Positions 1-8,920 of a stretch of DNA of 23,610 nucleotides are shown one piece after another. Below the pieces are notes generated by a model that made no database searches, had not been told where the DNA came from, and saw nothing but the letters and a program-made list of their open reading frames with translations. Each line of letters starts with the position of its first letter. The stretch's first letter is position 1. This stretch comes from Oppiella nova (taxonomy: Eukaryota; Arthropoda; Arachnida; Sarcoptiformes; Oppiidae). The stretch spans positions 1-23,610 of the forward strand of contig CAJPVJ010000528.1 of NCBI GenBank assembly GCA_905397405.1, in the 5' to 3' direction. Both the position numbers and the translations under genes were made by a program.

Positions 1-1
1 T

Positions 2-115
2 GGTTATGGATCGGAGGAAAGTGATGACCACAAGCCCACCCAATCTCCTACCAATAAATCGCCTAAACCTCAAACACCAAACAAAAACAAAACTGTTAAA
101 ACTGTTGCCAAATAA
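2..115 (+). CDS. C-terminal end of an unidentified protein (5' truncated)
   Basis: The only frame open from the window edge reads 37 residues and stops at a TAA at 113-115. The tail is polar and low in complexity: an acidic start (SEESDD) followed by Pro, Thr, Asn and Lys-rich sequence ending KTVAK. No domain is visible, so the product cannot be named. A canonical AATAAA lies about 60 bases after the stop, which supports a real gene end rather than a chance frame. The rest of the gene lies upstream of the window. It could also be a final exon only. Confidence 0.5.
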   Translation, partial: GYGSEESDDHKPTQSPTNKSPKPQTPNKNKTVKTVAK

Positions 116-173
116 TCTATAAGTACTGTACTTCATAAATTGTTTCTAAAGTTCATTAATTCGTGTGATATTT

Positions 174-179
174 AATAAA
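174..179 (+). promoter_or_regulatory. Polyadenylation signal AATAAA
   Basis: A canonical AATAAA sits about 60 bases downstream of the stop at 113-115 and fits the end of a short 3' UTR. In DNA this AT-rich the hexamer also occurs by chance, so the support comes from its position. Confidence 0.4.
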
Positions 180-891
180 GTGTATTTAACCCACAAAGAT
201 TTTTAACCCATAAATTCATGTAAATGTATCAGTTTAAGATTTATATGAAGTTTTATAATTCTTACATGTGCTTAATGTGCTATATTATAGAGACATGAGT
301 TTTATTTTCAATAGGTTGTGCTTGTTAAAAGTGTTTCAAACTAATCACATTGTGCACTTATCTGATAAACATATCTCACAAACTAACCTTACATTCCCAG
401 GACATGAGTCTCATAAACAGTCTGGAAATGCGATGAAATGCAACGGGAGTTCATTGCAGGCAATCGTTGACATTGGCGGCCAATACGACTATTAGGAGAC
501 ATTAATGTCATAAGAAAGTCATAATATAATTGTTATTTTTATTTATCAAAAACAATTCATTAGAATAAAGCACAAGACGATTGATAAGCGATCTGAGATA
601 TAATGCACTTATTTTATAATAGCTTATATAATTGATTTTTAAACTCAAAGTCAAAGCAAGCCCTGGATATGTTCTTTGCCCTTCATTTACACAAACAGCT
701 ATTACTACAGTATTGCCAATTACTTTACAATACAGTGAAGCTCATGTATTAGAGTGGACTTCTAGAAAAAGCGGATCTACTTATCAATACTAACGATAAT
801 TAAGTTATTTGCTATTAAGTAGTATTAGACAGAGTTTGCAAATAATACAGTCAAACGCTAATAATCACAATAAATTGTTATTTGAAATATA
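180..891. other. Intergenic, no gene recognised
   Basis: AT-rich sequence with one less AT-rich patch at about 395-500. An open frame there (268-495) has no recognisable domain and the reverse strand gives nothing convincing either. The patch could be a degraded exon. Confidence 0.4.
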
Positions 892-2532
892 CAGTGCACT
901 TTCCATATAGTAACTCTCCTTATAGTAAACTCTCCTTATAGTGTATACCTATAATGTTAATTGACTCCCTATACAGTGAACTTCCATATAGTGTATAATT
1001 CTATATTGTGCATGGATTTTCAACGTTTAAAGAACTGTAACTCTCTATACAGTGTATATAAATGGTAATTTCAATCAATAATATAGCGATTACTGTAACA
1101 TAAACTGTAAAATGTTTAAAAATTATATATTTTCACAAAACAGTTTTAAAACATTTCAATAATAATTGGTTTCTATTAGTTATGTGTTAAAACTAAGATA
1201 TGAAGAGGCCTATTCTGAAGGGTTCAATGTGATATATTAATGAAATTCATAAAAATTAAATACCATTAATTAAATATGTATTTTAGTTAACCAATAATAT
1301 GAGTTTTAATTGAAATAATTTTAATAAAATATTTAATTAGTGATTAAACTATTGATTAATATTTATTTCAAATAATAAAATATCAATACTAAATACAGTA
1401 TTGATTACATTCTGCATTCATGGGCACATTTAGCCTTTCAGAATTTTTCTTTTCATATATTGTGATTAAAATATCTCATGAGAAGTATGTCTATTGTTTT
1501 ATTATTGAAATTGATAATCATTTTGATTAGGACAGAAATTGACTTAATATAAGATATTTAATTTAATATAAAATATAAAATTTAATTAAACTTATTGGAA
1601 TCACAAATGCTATTTCTGTAGTCAACAGTTACTTTATATTAAATAATGACAATAATAGTTATTTGAAAATTTTGATCATAGAAATAGGAAGAACATACGG
1701 ATATATAAATTTTTAAATCCAAATTATATTTAATTTATGATTATTTTCTTTAAAAGTAAATGATAAACTTTATTTTAATTAATAGTTTATATCACCCTAT
1801 CATTTAACACAATAAAACAATTGACTTGTAAATTTAAACATTTTTTGTCATTATTCCTTATAGTGAACTCTCCATATAGTGCACGAAAATCCTCGTCACC
1901 AAGTCGTTCACTGTANCTTTATTTTAATTAATAGTTTATATCACCCTATCATTTAACACAATAAAACAATTGACTTGTAAATTTAAACATTTTTTGTCAT
2001 TATTCCTTATAGTGAACTCTCCATATAGTGCACGAAAATCCTCGTCACCAAGTCGTTCACTGTATAGAACAGCGAGTTCCTTGTATTACAAATTATTACA
2101 ACTAGTGATGTATAGACTAAGGTAAGCTAAGGTAAGTAAATGAGTTTATTCAACGCTAGTTATTTATACCTTTATAAGTTTTAGTCATAAACATTACAAA
2201 TATACCAGGTGAAAAATATTAAAAGTTTGTTAATAATAAAATGAGCATATACTGTAATCAAGTTTAACTTATTTTATACAAATGAATGTAGTTTTAAAGG
2301 TGTGCTTTAAATGTAATAATCATCTTATGATTATAAACATTGAATCTAAAAATTGTTTGAACATTAATGTATTAGTAATTTTAAATGTCTATTAAGTTTA
2401 TTATGACATAAATAACTAAGGCTATTAAAAATTTACAAGTTTATCAGGTATAAGTGATTAGACTATTAGTTTATCATCCCTATTTGTTGGTGATTTTAAC
2501 TTTTGGAACTCAATGGTATAGAAAGTGCACTG
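892..2532. mobile_element. Candidate non-autonomous Tc1/mariner- or pogo-type element
   Basis: A perfect 12-bp terminal inverted repeat, CAGTGCACTTTC, is present at 892-903 and, as GAAAGTGCACTG, at 2521-2532. Each end is bordered by TA (890-891 and 2533-2534), the target duplication used by Tc1/mariner and pogo-like transposons. The left 170 bases contain repeated variants of CTCC(A/T)TATAGTG, and the same motif recurs near 1857-1884 and 2005-2033, as expected of subterminal repeats. No transposase reading frame is seen inside, so it would move in trans if at all. The interior includes the 148-bp duplication around the N at 1916, so the true length is probably about 1.5 kb. It might also be a composite of smaller nested elements. 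Confidence 0.5.
1768..2064. repeat. Perfect 148-bp duplication flanking a single N
   Basis: 1768-1915 and 1917-2064 are identical and separated only by the N at 1916. This is what an unmerged end overlap between two contigs looks like. I read it as an assembly join, not a biological tandem repeat. Confidence 0.85.
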
Positions 2533-2534
2533 TA

Positions 2535-3047
2535 TTATATAAAAGGGTAACTAATTATATCTATTATCAAATGCATTTGCATGTATAAAACATTGTATTG
2601 CAATCGACGGGAACAATAGTGTTTAGTAACTCTTTTCATAAATTTAATGCATAATTATTGGTAAGTATTATAAGTTATTATAGTAAACATAATTAATTGA
2701 TTACTACTCTCACGCTTTAAACGGGTCATAAAATTAATAACTTTTTTCCAACAAATTCTCTCAAAAATCTATTGAATGCTTTTGAGTAAGTAATGATTTT
2801 TTCGTCAGTTAAGAACAAAAAATTTTGTTGACAGCTCAGTAAGTTAACATAGTTAGCTACTATCGAAAACCAACTCAAAAGATTAAGTCCACTTTTATCA
2901 ACTCAGACTCATTGGGTTTTGCTATGATTTACAGCACCTTTTCAAACATCTCTAAAGCTATTTAGAGCCAAGAATTTGATTTATAAGACAAACTCATTTT
3001 TATTTATCTTTTTTCATTTGCTTTTCATCGCGAAAGTGGTGTTGAAA
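2535..3047. other. 5' flank of the channel gene
   Basis: AT-rich sequence between the candidate transposon and the channel start codon. It should hold the promoter and 5' UTR of the channel gene, but no TATA box or initiator is clear enough to call. Confidence 0.35.
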
Positions 3048-5274
3048 ATGAGAAAAGTGTGTCTTTTATGCATTTACTATATTCTCACATCAATTCTGAT
3101 GCTGACTACCAGTGCCCAGAACTGGTCGATCAATAGTATAATACCTCAAGGATATGACCCCAAAAAGTCGCCCAATCCTACAGGTAATCGCGAATCAATT
3201 GATTTCATAGAATTTCCGATTTATTGTTAACTATTTTCTCATTATAAAAAATTTTTAACTTTTTTCCCGATAGGCGTAACGAATGTCAATATCAGTGTTA
3301 CAGTCAATGATTTACTGGCCGTTACTGAAAGTGATTCGGTTTGTAGTGGTTTTCATTGTTTTGTTATTTTTGCACTAATTTTCAATTCAAGAATTTATAA
3401 GAATTTTATTACTTTCATAATTAATGTCTTCAAGAATTTCTAAATATATTAATAATTAATGATTGAATTTAATTTATAAATTCTTTTGTTTAAGCGAAAT
3501 ATGTCTTTATGTTAATTAAAAGAAAGATAGTTAAGGCTACTACACAACTTATAAATAGATTGAAAAATAGTTAGTAAATCGAAATATTTAACGCAGTTTG
3601 ATAAATTAATTAATTAATCTATTACTGATTATTTGAATGACAATATATTTCTATTATTTATCACAGAATCTTTTGCCTAATTTATAGGCTATCAATTATT
3701 ATACACATAAAAATCGCTAATTAATGATTAATGGTGTAATAATTATTCTTAATGTGTTTTATATTAATTCTTAATATAATTCTGCTATAAATTCTAGCAT
3801 TAATTTCATTTCATTGTCATATCATAGAGTTTTCAATTGGATCTAACATTAAAGCTCAAGTGGACTGACAATCGCCTAAACCTCTACACTCCTATTGAAG
3901 AGCTAATTGAGAGCACAAACAATACAATTGATAGCATTATTCTTGACAGCAGTTATGTATCAAAATTCTGGATCCCAGACATATACTTCCAAAACGCACT
4001 GTCCGTCTCTATAGTCAACTCCGGCCTTCCCGTTCAGTATCTAGTGTTAGGACTTTATAACAATATTACATACACTGTCAGAATGAGCGGTAAATTTATA
4101 TGTAAAATGGATTTACAAAATTATCCGCAAGACTATCAGTACTGCTCTTTAGAGGCCGTCAGTCGTGAGTTTTAAACACAAGATATTTACAAAAAACTTA
4201 CAATACTTTCATACAATCCAATCAAATAGTCACTAGAAAATCATCGGAATTAATGATGTTTTGGGATGAGTTTGTCCACACAAATGGTTTGTATCCAAAG
4301 TTTCTCATTAGATCCACATTTACGGGCACTTGTGACAGGTCTTCATATTTGGGTGACTTCTCTTGTATGAGTGCCACACTTAAACTCGTCCGACGGGTCA
4401 GCTATTATGTGATCCGAGTGTATGCGCCCACCTTTCTCTCAGTTATCGTCACTTTTGTCGGGGTTTGTGCTATAAATATATTTTTATTAGTAAATGTATT
4501 AAATCTAATTTTATTGTTTTCACTACAGTTTTGGATACCTATCCTGGGCTGGCCCGCAAGAGTACGGGAACTGGTTTGTGATTAAATGGTTAATATTAAT
4601 GAAAACTATTATACTTTTTTCAGGTGACAATCCTCGTGACACCACTGCTTAGTTTGATAACACAAGACATATCACTGAATAACGACATAAGTGTGGCCTA
4701 TGTTGTGGCCATTCACTGGTGGATGATCTGGTGTCAGATATTTGTATTCCTGGCGCTCATTGAATACGCGATCGCCATAATTTGATAACACAAGACATAT
4801 CACTGAATAACGATATAAGTGTGGCCTATGTTGTGGCCATTCACTGGTGGATGATCTGGTGTCAGGTATTTATATTCCTGGCGCTCATTGAATACGCGAT
4901 CGCCTATAGCACCCGAGTAAAGTAGTTGCTTTTCTTCCGGTAAGCGCGGTGTGAACACCAGTCATAGGGTAGTAACGATATAGTTACGGTAATAGAGTGT
5001 CAATTGACTAGGTATGCAAGTCTTGTTATTGGCCTTCGATGTGATGAAAATGAAGGGCCATTACTTCGGAAACAGCAATTGGTTTAAGAGGTCCGGCAAA
5101 ACAGTCGACAAAATACTGTACTTTTTCTTCGGGGACGTCGACTACATGAAAGACCCCTTCACCAGAAATAAAGTGGACTATTGCTCAAGAATTGTCTTCC
5201 CTTTCCTATGGATTCTCTATACACTTATCTATGTATTCGCTGCTATCTGTCCCTGGGCTGCCAATTATGATTAG
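3048..5274 (+). CDS. Cys-loop ligand-gated anion channel subunit (GluCl/glycine receptor-like), disturbed in the M3-M4 region
   Basis: Pentameric neurotransmitter-gated channel subunit of the plasma membrane. Exons: 3048-3183, 3274-3338, 3828-4164, 4230-4462, 4529-4573, 4624 to about 4777, then a last exon from about 5023 to 5274; introns are 50-90 bp except one of 489 bp. The Met at 3048 starts a signal peptide (MRKVCLLCIYYILTS onward); an upstream in-frame Met exists at 2976 but gives a worse leader. The Cys-loop pair is residues 159 and 173 with 13 residues between. A second loop-C pair is at 214 and 225, as in GluCl and glycine receptors. M1 is about 236-257. PAR at 266-268 before M2 is the signature of anion selectivity. 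M3 ends in ALIEYAIA, and M4 is in the last exon. The 128-bp duplication at 4653-4908 and the abnormal block at 4905-5022 break the frame as written. The ligand cannot be predicted. Confidence 0.85.
4653..4908 (+). repeat. Tandem duplication, period 128 bp, in the M2-M3 exon
   Basis: The block starting TTTGATAACACAAGAC at 4653 recurs at 4781, exactly 128 bases later. The 124 matching bases carry three transitions: two silent and one Ile to Val (CAGATATTT versus CAGGTATTT region). Because 128 is not a multiple of three, the join gives a TGA just after the first copy. The divergence looks like two alleles placed one after the other. Confidence 0.85.
4905..5022. other. Inferred in-register complemented block in the channel gene
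   Basis: Read as written, the M3 exon runs into a stop six codons after IAY and the following sequence resembles nothing. If each base from 4905 to 5022 is replaced by its complement without reversal, 18 codons follow M3 in frame (beginning ISWAHFINEKKAIR), then a GTCAGT donor at 4959 and a TTCAG acceptor ending at 5022. That is a 64-bp intron joining in phase 0 to the M4 exon at 5023. The first duplicated copy also ends with ATA after GCC, the complement of the TAT at 4905-4907. Confidence 0.6.
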
Positions 5275-5855
5275 GCCTAACATTCATTTATTTATTAGTT
5301 ATTTATAAAAATCATTTCATTGTTTATAAGACGTTGTCATCTAGTTATTGATAATTTTTGTAATAACAATGTAATTTAGTATAAATTCATACGAAAGTGT
5401 ATGTCCAATGCTTACCTCAACATTAATTACTATATTAACAGTTTTTAATGTCCAGTAGATTTATTATAAAATCTTGTACAGATATACAATTTTAGTAATA
5501 GAATTGGAATTTTAAATAAAATTTTAATAAATTATAACACATTTAATTTAATAAATATATAAATTATAAGTAATAATTTATAACAAATATCTAAAAAAGA
5601 TTTGTGTATATTATTTCAAAAACATTTCAAATTATTTACACCTGTTTTTTATGTTAACATTAAAGTAATTGGGATATGTATGCAAACATTGAGCCCTTAA
5701 TCTTAATCTGTATGACAACTGGTTTGTGAGCAAATGTTGGAAATTTTGAAATACTTATTTTACATAATTATTTCTATATTTTAATATTAATATTTTAAAT
5801 ATTTTATTAAATTAAATACTAAATACGATTATTAACTAAAAATATTATTTAAAAT
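5275..5855. other. AT-rich intergenic and probable channel 3' UTR
   Basis: No gene recognised. Several AATAAA hexamers occur around 5515-5560 and may serve the channel transcript, but none can be singled out. Confidence 0.4.
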
Positions 5856-6377
5856 AATACACTTTAAAGAAATAGTGAAAAAACTTTGTCATTCATTCAA
5901 ATAGTATAGAAATAAATTGAATATAGTATGGAAAGGGCTGTCGTATATAAATCATGTAAACTGAAGGGAATGGTGTGTGAGATGTATGTCCATTAAGATC
6001 ATACTTCAAAGAATCATTTCTATAGTATGATTCGTCAGCTTCACATCCAATGTGGAGAGAAAGGGCTGTCGTATATAAATCATGTAAACTGAAGGGAATG
6101 GTGTGTGAGATGTATGTCCATTAAGAAGTATGAAGTTTCTTAGTAAAGATATCATACTAAGCAGTCGAAGTGTAGGTTACACCTCAGCCGGATTGGGCGC
6201 TACTAATCTCTACGGTAAGGGAGGAATCGCGCTTTGTCTGGGCACTTTCGGTCGTATGACCACAAGAGTCGGGTCATTGATGAACGTTCCCAAACACTAT
6301 GAGTGGATGGGAGGGAAGGAATGGGTTCTGAGCGGTCGACACCTCTTAAATAATACAAAATTAGATGCATTTATAAA
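5856..6377 (+). repeat. Dispersed direct repeat, copy L
   Basis: This block is nearly identical to 8921-9442 in the same orientation. After removing the internal 128-bp duplications, both copies are about 394 bp. They start at AATACACTTTAAAG and end after GCATTTATAAA. The pair brackets the two ML-domain genes. A TATAAA at 6074-6079 lies about 50 bases before the ATG of a short open frame, so the unit might be a duplicated promoter plus first exon. Transposon ends were not found. Confidence 0.7.
5931..6186 (+). repeat. Tandem duplication, period 128 bp, with a complemented half
   Basis: 5931-5998 is repeated identically at 6059-6126. The next 59 bases of the first copy (5999-6057) are not a copy of 6127-6185 but its base-by-base complement in the same direction. 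They match 9192-9250 of the other repeat copy exactly. Confidence 0.85.
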
Positions 6378-6420
6378 AATTCAACTATATTTTAAACACT
6401 ATAACAAATCCAAATCTTAA
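6130..6420 (+). CDS. Short open frame of 96 residues, unknown
   Basis: The frame starts at an ATG about 50 bases after a TATAAA and stops at a TAA. I do not recognise the product. It has a Gly-rich stretch (SAGLGATNLYGKGG) and then a segment rich in Trp and charged residues around KHYEWMGGKEW. The last 20 or so residues are low-complexity and probably lie beyond any real exon. In the second repeat copy the part after the complemented block keeps the same frame with several amino-acid changes, which hints at past coding potential. It may be a gene fragment carried by the repeat rather than a working gene. Confidence 0.3.
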   Translation: MKFLSKDIILSSRSVGYTSAGLGATNLYGKGGIALCLGTFGRMTTRVGSLMNVPKHYEWMGGKEWVLSGRHLLNNTKLDAFIKIQLYFKHYNKSKS

Positions 6421-6496
6421 TTATATTTGTTGTAATAAGTTTAGTTTTTTAAATTTAAAAATACAATAATTAACTTAAACACTAATAAATATAATA

Positions 6497-7264
6497 TTAA
6501 AAGTGATAATCGATTTCCATTTCTGATTCAGTTTTTGATAAATTCTGTTCAATCGAAAAGTTGGCGGAAAGGCATCCAATGGAGCGCTCGCTTATGGCAT
6601 CGAATAGCGTTATATTTACCAAATAGTCGCCCTTTTATTGTATTGTAATTCACATTAAGTTTAATTATATTAATAATTAGTTACTATGTCTTAAGTACCT
6701 GAATATAAGCCTTTAAAAATCCGAAACGAAATAATACGAGTTGAATGTCAGATAAAGTGAAACTACCGGCGCTAAGCGAACAGTTCTCGTCCGACACATT
6801 GTCTTTGGTATGTTCTTTGATTATAGGGAAGTACTGGTGCCATAAATCGCACAACTCGTATGAACTTTAAATTAATACAGTACTATTAAATCTTTTAATT
6901 AATATTAATAAACTAGAAAATCTAATCAATGGCTATGTAGTACCATGATCCAACTTTAAATATACAGGGAATCCTAATTCTTGATGGCCTTTGCTTTTCA
7001 ATCTTCAGTTTGAGTTTATAATCACTCATATCAATGGTCTTCAGTATATCCAGACTGACCGATATCTTGAGCGACCCTGATATTGATTTATTTTGTGACA
7101 ATTAATACAACAAGTGTTAGATTATTACCTGGATATTTGATAGGGTGCGGATCTATTGTCAAGTTCTTGAATTGCATTAATTTGTCATCAATACCACAAT
7201 CAGTGAAATTAAATTCCGAACATTTTATTGAACCGATTAATGTCAATACTATTATAAAAATCAT
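6497..7264 (-). CDS. Secreted ML-domain lipid-binding protein, GM2-activator-like (paralogue A)
   Basis: Four exons on the minus strand: 7129-7264, 6944-7076, 6699-6864 and 6497-6631, with GT-AG introns of 52, 79 and 67 bp. They encode 189 residues. An N-terminal hydrophobic segment (MIFIIVLTLIGSIKC) is a signal peptide. The mature part shows DCG at 22-24, IDPHPIKYPG at 37-46, IPC at 81-83 and GSC at 88-90, with cysteines 23, 83, 90, 95, 118 and 165. The spacing matches three of the four disulfides of the ganglioside GM2 activator (first with last, 83 with 90, 95 with 118). ML proteins bind lipids in a beta-sandwich cup and act outside the cell or in lysosomes. The CPxKxG element of paralogue B has become NCSLSAG here, so the lipid loop differs. 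It is intact and shares intron positions and phases with its neighbour, so the two are tandem duplicates. Confidence 0.88.
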
Positions 7265-7533
7265 TTTGTTTAATTATATCGTGTCAAATTAGTTTATTCT
7301 GAATAAATTATATTATTTATGTTCAATTTTATATAAATTTAATTTATTTTTACGTTATTAGTAAAACACATGTATTATAATTTTATAAGCACTTGTATTT
7401 TAATTTTATCCTAATATAATACTGTATTACATTTTTAAGTAATTTTTTATATTTGCGCAATAGTAACATAGTAATAGTATAATAAATATGTAACATAATT
7501 GTTATGGGGCATTATTGTTAAAATGCAATAAGG

Positions 7534-8314
7534 TTATCCAAATACAGGTATAATCTTGGCCCTTTTCTTGTCTCTTTTGAGTTCAACCGAGAAGTCCACG
7601 TGACTGCAGCCCAGGACCCGGTTGTTAATTGTCTCCACGAATGATATATTTGCACCAAAATCACCCTTTAATTGCAGTCATATTTATAATTATCGAGTGT
7701 TTAAACAAAGTCATGTTATAATAAATAAGTAAAAAGTATTGAATACCTCAATAATTCCGAGGAAAAAATTGAAAATTCCGAAAGTAGGTATGACTACATG
7801 TGCCCTATTATAGACATAGTGACCTGGTTTTAATGGACATTCGGGAACTGTACGGTTGGGCAGTATGTCGTAAATATCTTTCCAAAACTCGCAATAATCT
7901 AATGTACTTTCAGTTAAGAAATGAATTAATTGTTTGCGACAATAGATCTACAGTATAGTTGGTCTATAAGGCATACCACGAGCCGACACCAAACACACAG
8001 GGAATCCGTACTCGCGATGGACTCACTCTCTCGGCAGAAATTTTAGCCTTCAATGTCTCATTTGACAGGTCTTTGAGTATTTCCAAATCAATCGACATTA
8101 TCACTGAACCTGCAATTCATGTATAATTAATATTTTCTAAAATTATCATTATTTATAACAGTTTTAGCAAACAATTACCCGGATATTTAATGGGATGTGG
8201 ATCTACAGTGTAATTATTAATCCTTAAATATTGATCACTGGGCCCACAATCACTTGAACTGAACTCTCGGCAATTAATTAAATCGATTAAAGCAAAAATC
8301 AATAATAAAATCAT
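7534..8314 (-). CDS. Secreted ML-domain lipid-binding protein, GM2-activator-like (paralogue B)
   Basis: Four exons on the minus strand: 8179-8314, 7977-8109, 7747-7906 and 7534-7665, with introns of 69, 70 and 81 bp. They encode 186 residues. The start MILLLIFALIDLINC is a signal peptide. The mature chain has DCG at 22-24, VDPHPIKYPG at 37-46, RIPCVFGVGSC at 80-90 and PECPLKPGHY at 111-120. Next come VVIP at 127-130 and LGC at 161-163. Its six cysteines (23, 83, 90, 95, 113, 163) fit three GM2-activator disulfides, and the CPxKxGxY motif is closer to that family than in paralogue A. The start lies about 270 bp beyond the stop of this gene from paralogue A's start. Other ML families (NPC2, mite group 2 allergens) are less likely given the IPC-GSC and CPLKPG pattern. 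The ligand is unknown. Confidence 0.9.
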
Positions 8315-8920
8315 TTTTTTGATAATTTTGCCTTTAATTGCGTAAAATACAAATTCTTAAACTCATTATAAATTAGTTTTGTTTTGAAATTTAGCTTTTT
8401 TGCTAAATTGGTGAATTAAAACACATTTTGGGAGCACATGTATGTATGGAAAGCTGTGTCAACTCATTCATTAGCAATATTAGGCTAATTTGCTTATTAA
8501 TAGAGTTTTCATATTTTTAGCAATTATTAACTGCAGTATTATATAAAATTGCTAAATAAATAGTTTATAAATAGTTTTAATGTTTAGTAAATTTAACATT
8601 TCCAACTTTTGAAAAATATATAATAAAATAAATACAAAGTATTGAATATAACTTTGAGATGAAATAAGTTTTGGATTAACGTTTTAATCAGAAAGCCTTG
8701 AGTTCCTTATAATCCGTATATTATTTTACATGTACAATAAGTTTGAATTAAATATTTTCAAGTCATATGTGATTTACACCTGTATTTTAATCAAATGTAC
8801 CCTTTTTATTACCAATACATTGCATGCAATAATTAAACTTAATCTAAATATTATTAATTAATGTTATGTTTAATTTTGAGAACATTTAATAATATTTGTA
8901 TTGAAATTAATTTACAAATT
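8315..8920. other. AT-rich upstream region of paralogue B
   Basis: No gene recognised. The part next to 8314 must contain the promoter of the minus-strand ML gene, but no clear TATA box stands out. Confidence 0.35.

Noticed and set aside
268-495. 75-residue open frame
   Set aside because: Composition changes half way, no domain, no splice or promoter context that makes it convincing.
892-1070. CRISPR-like array of TATAGTG repeats
   Set aside because: Units are short, variable and unevenly spaced, and the organism is a eukaryote; subterminal transposon repeats explain them better.
2976-3047. N-terminal extension of the channel protein from the upstream ATG
   Set aside because: It puts a second hydrophobic run before the good signal peptide at 3048; likely 5' UTR.
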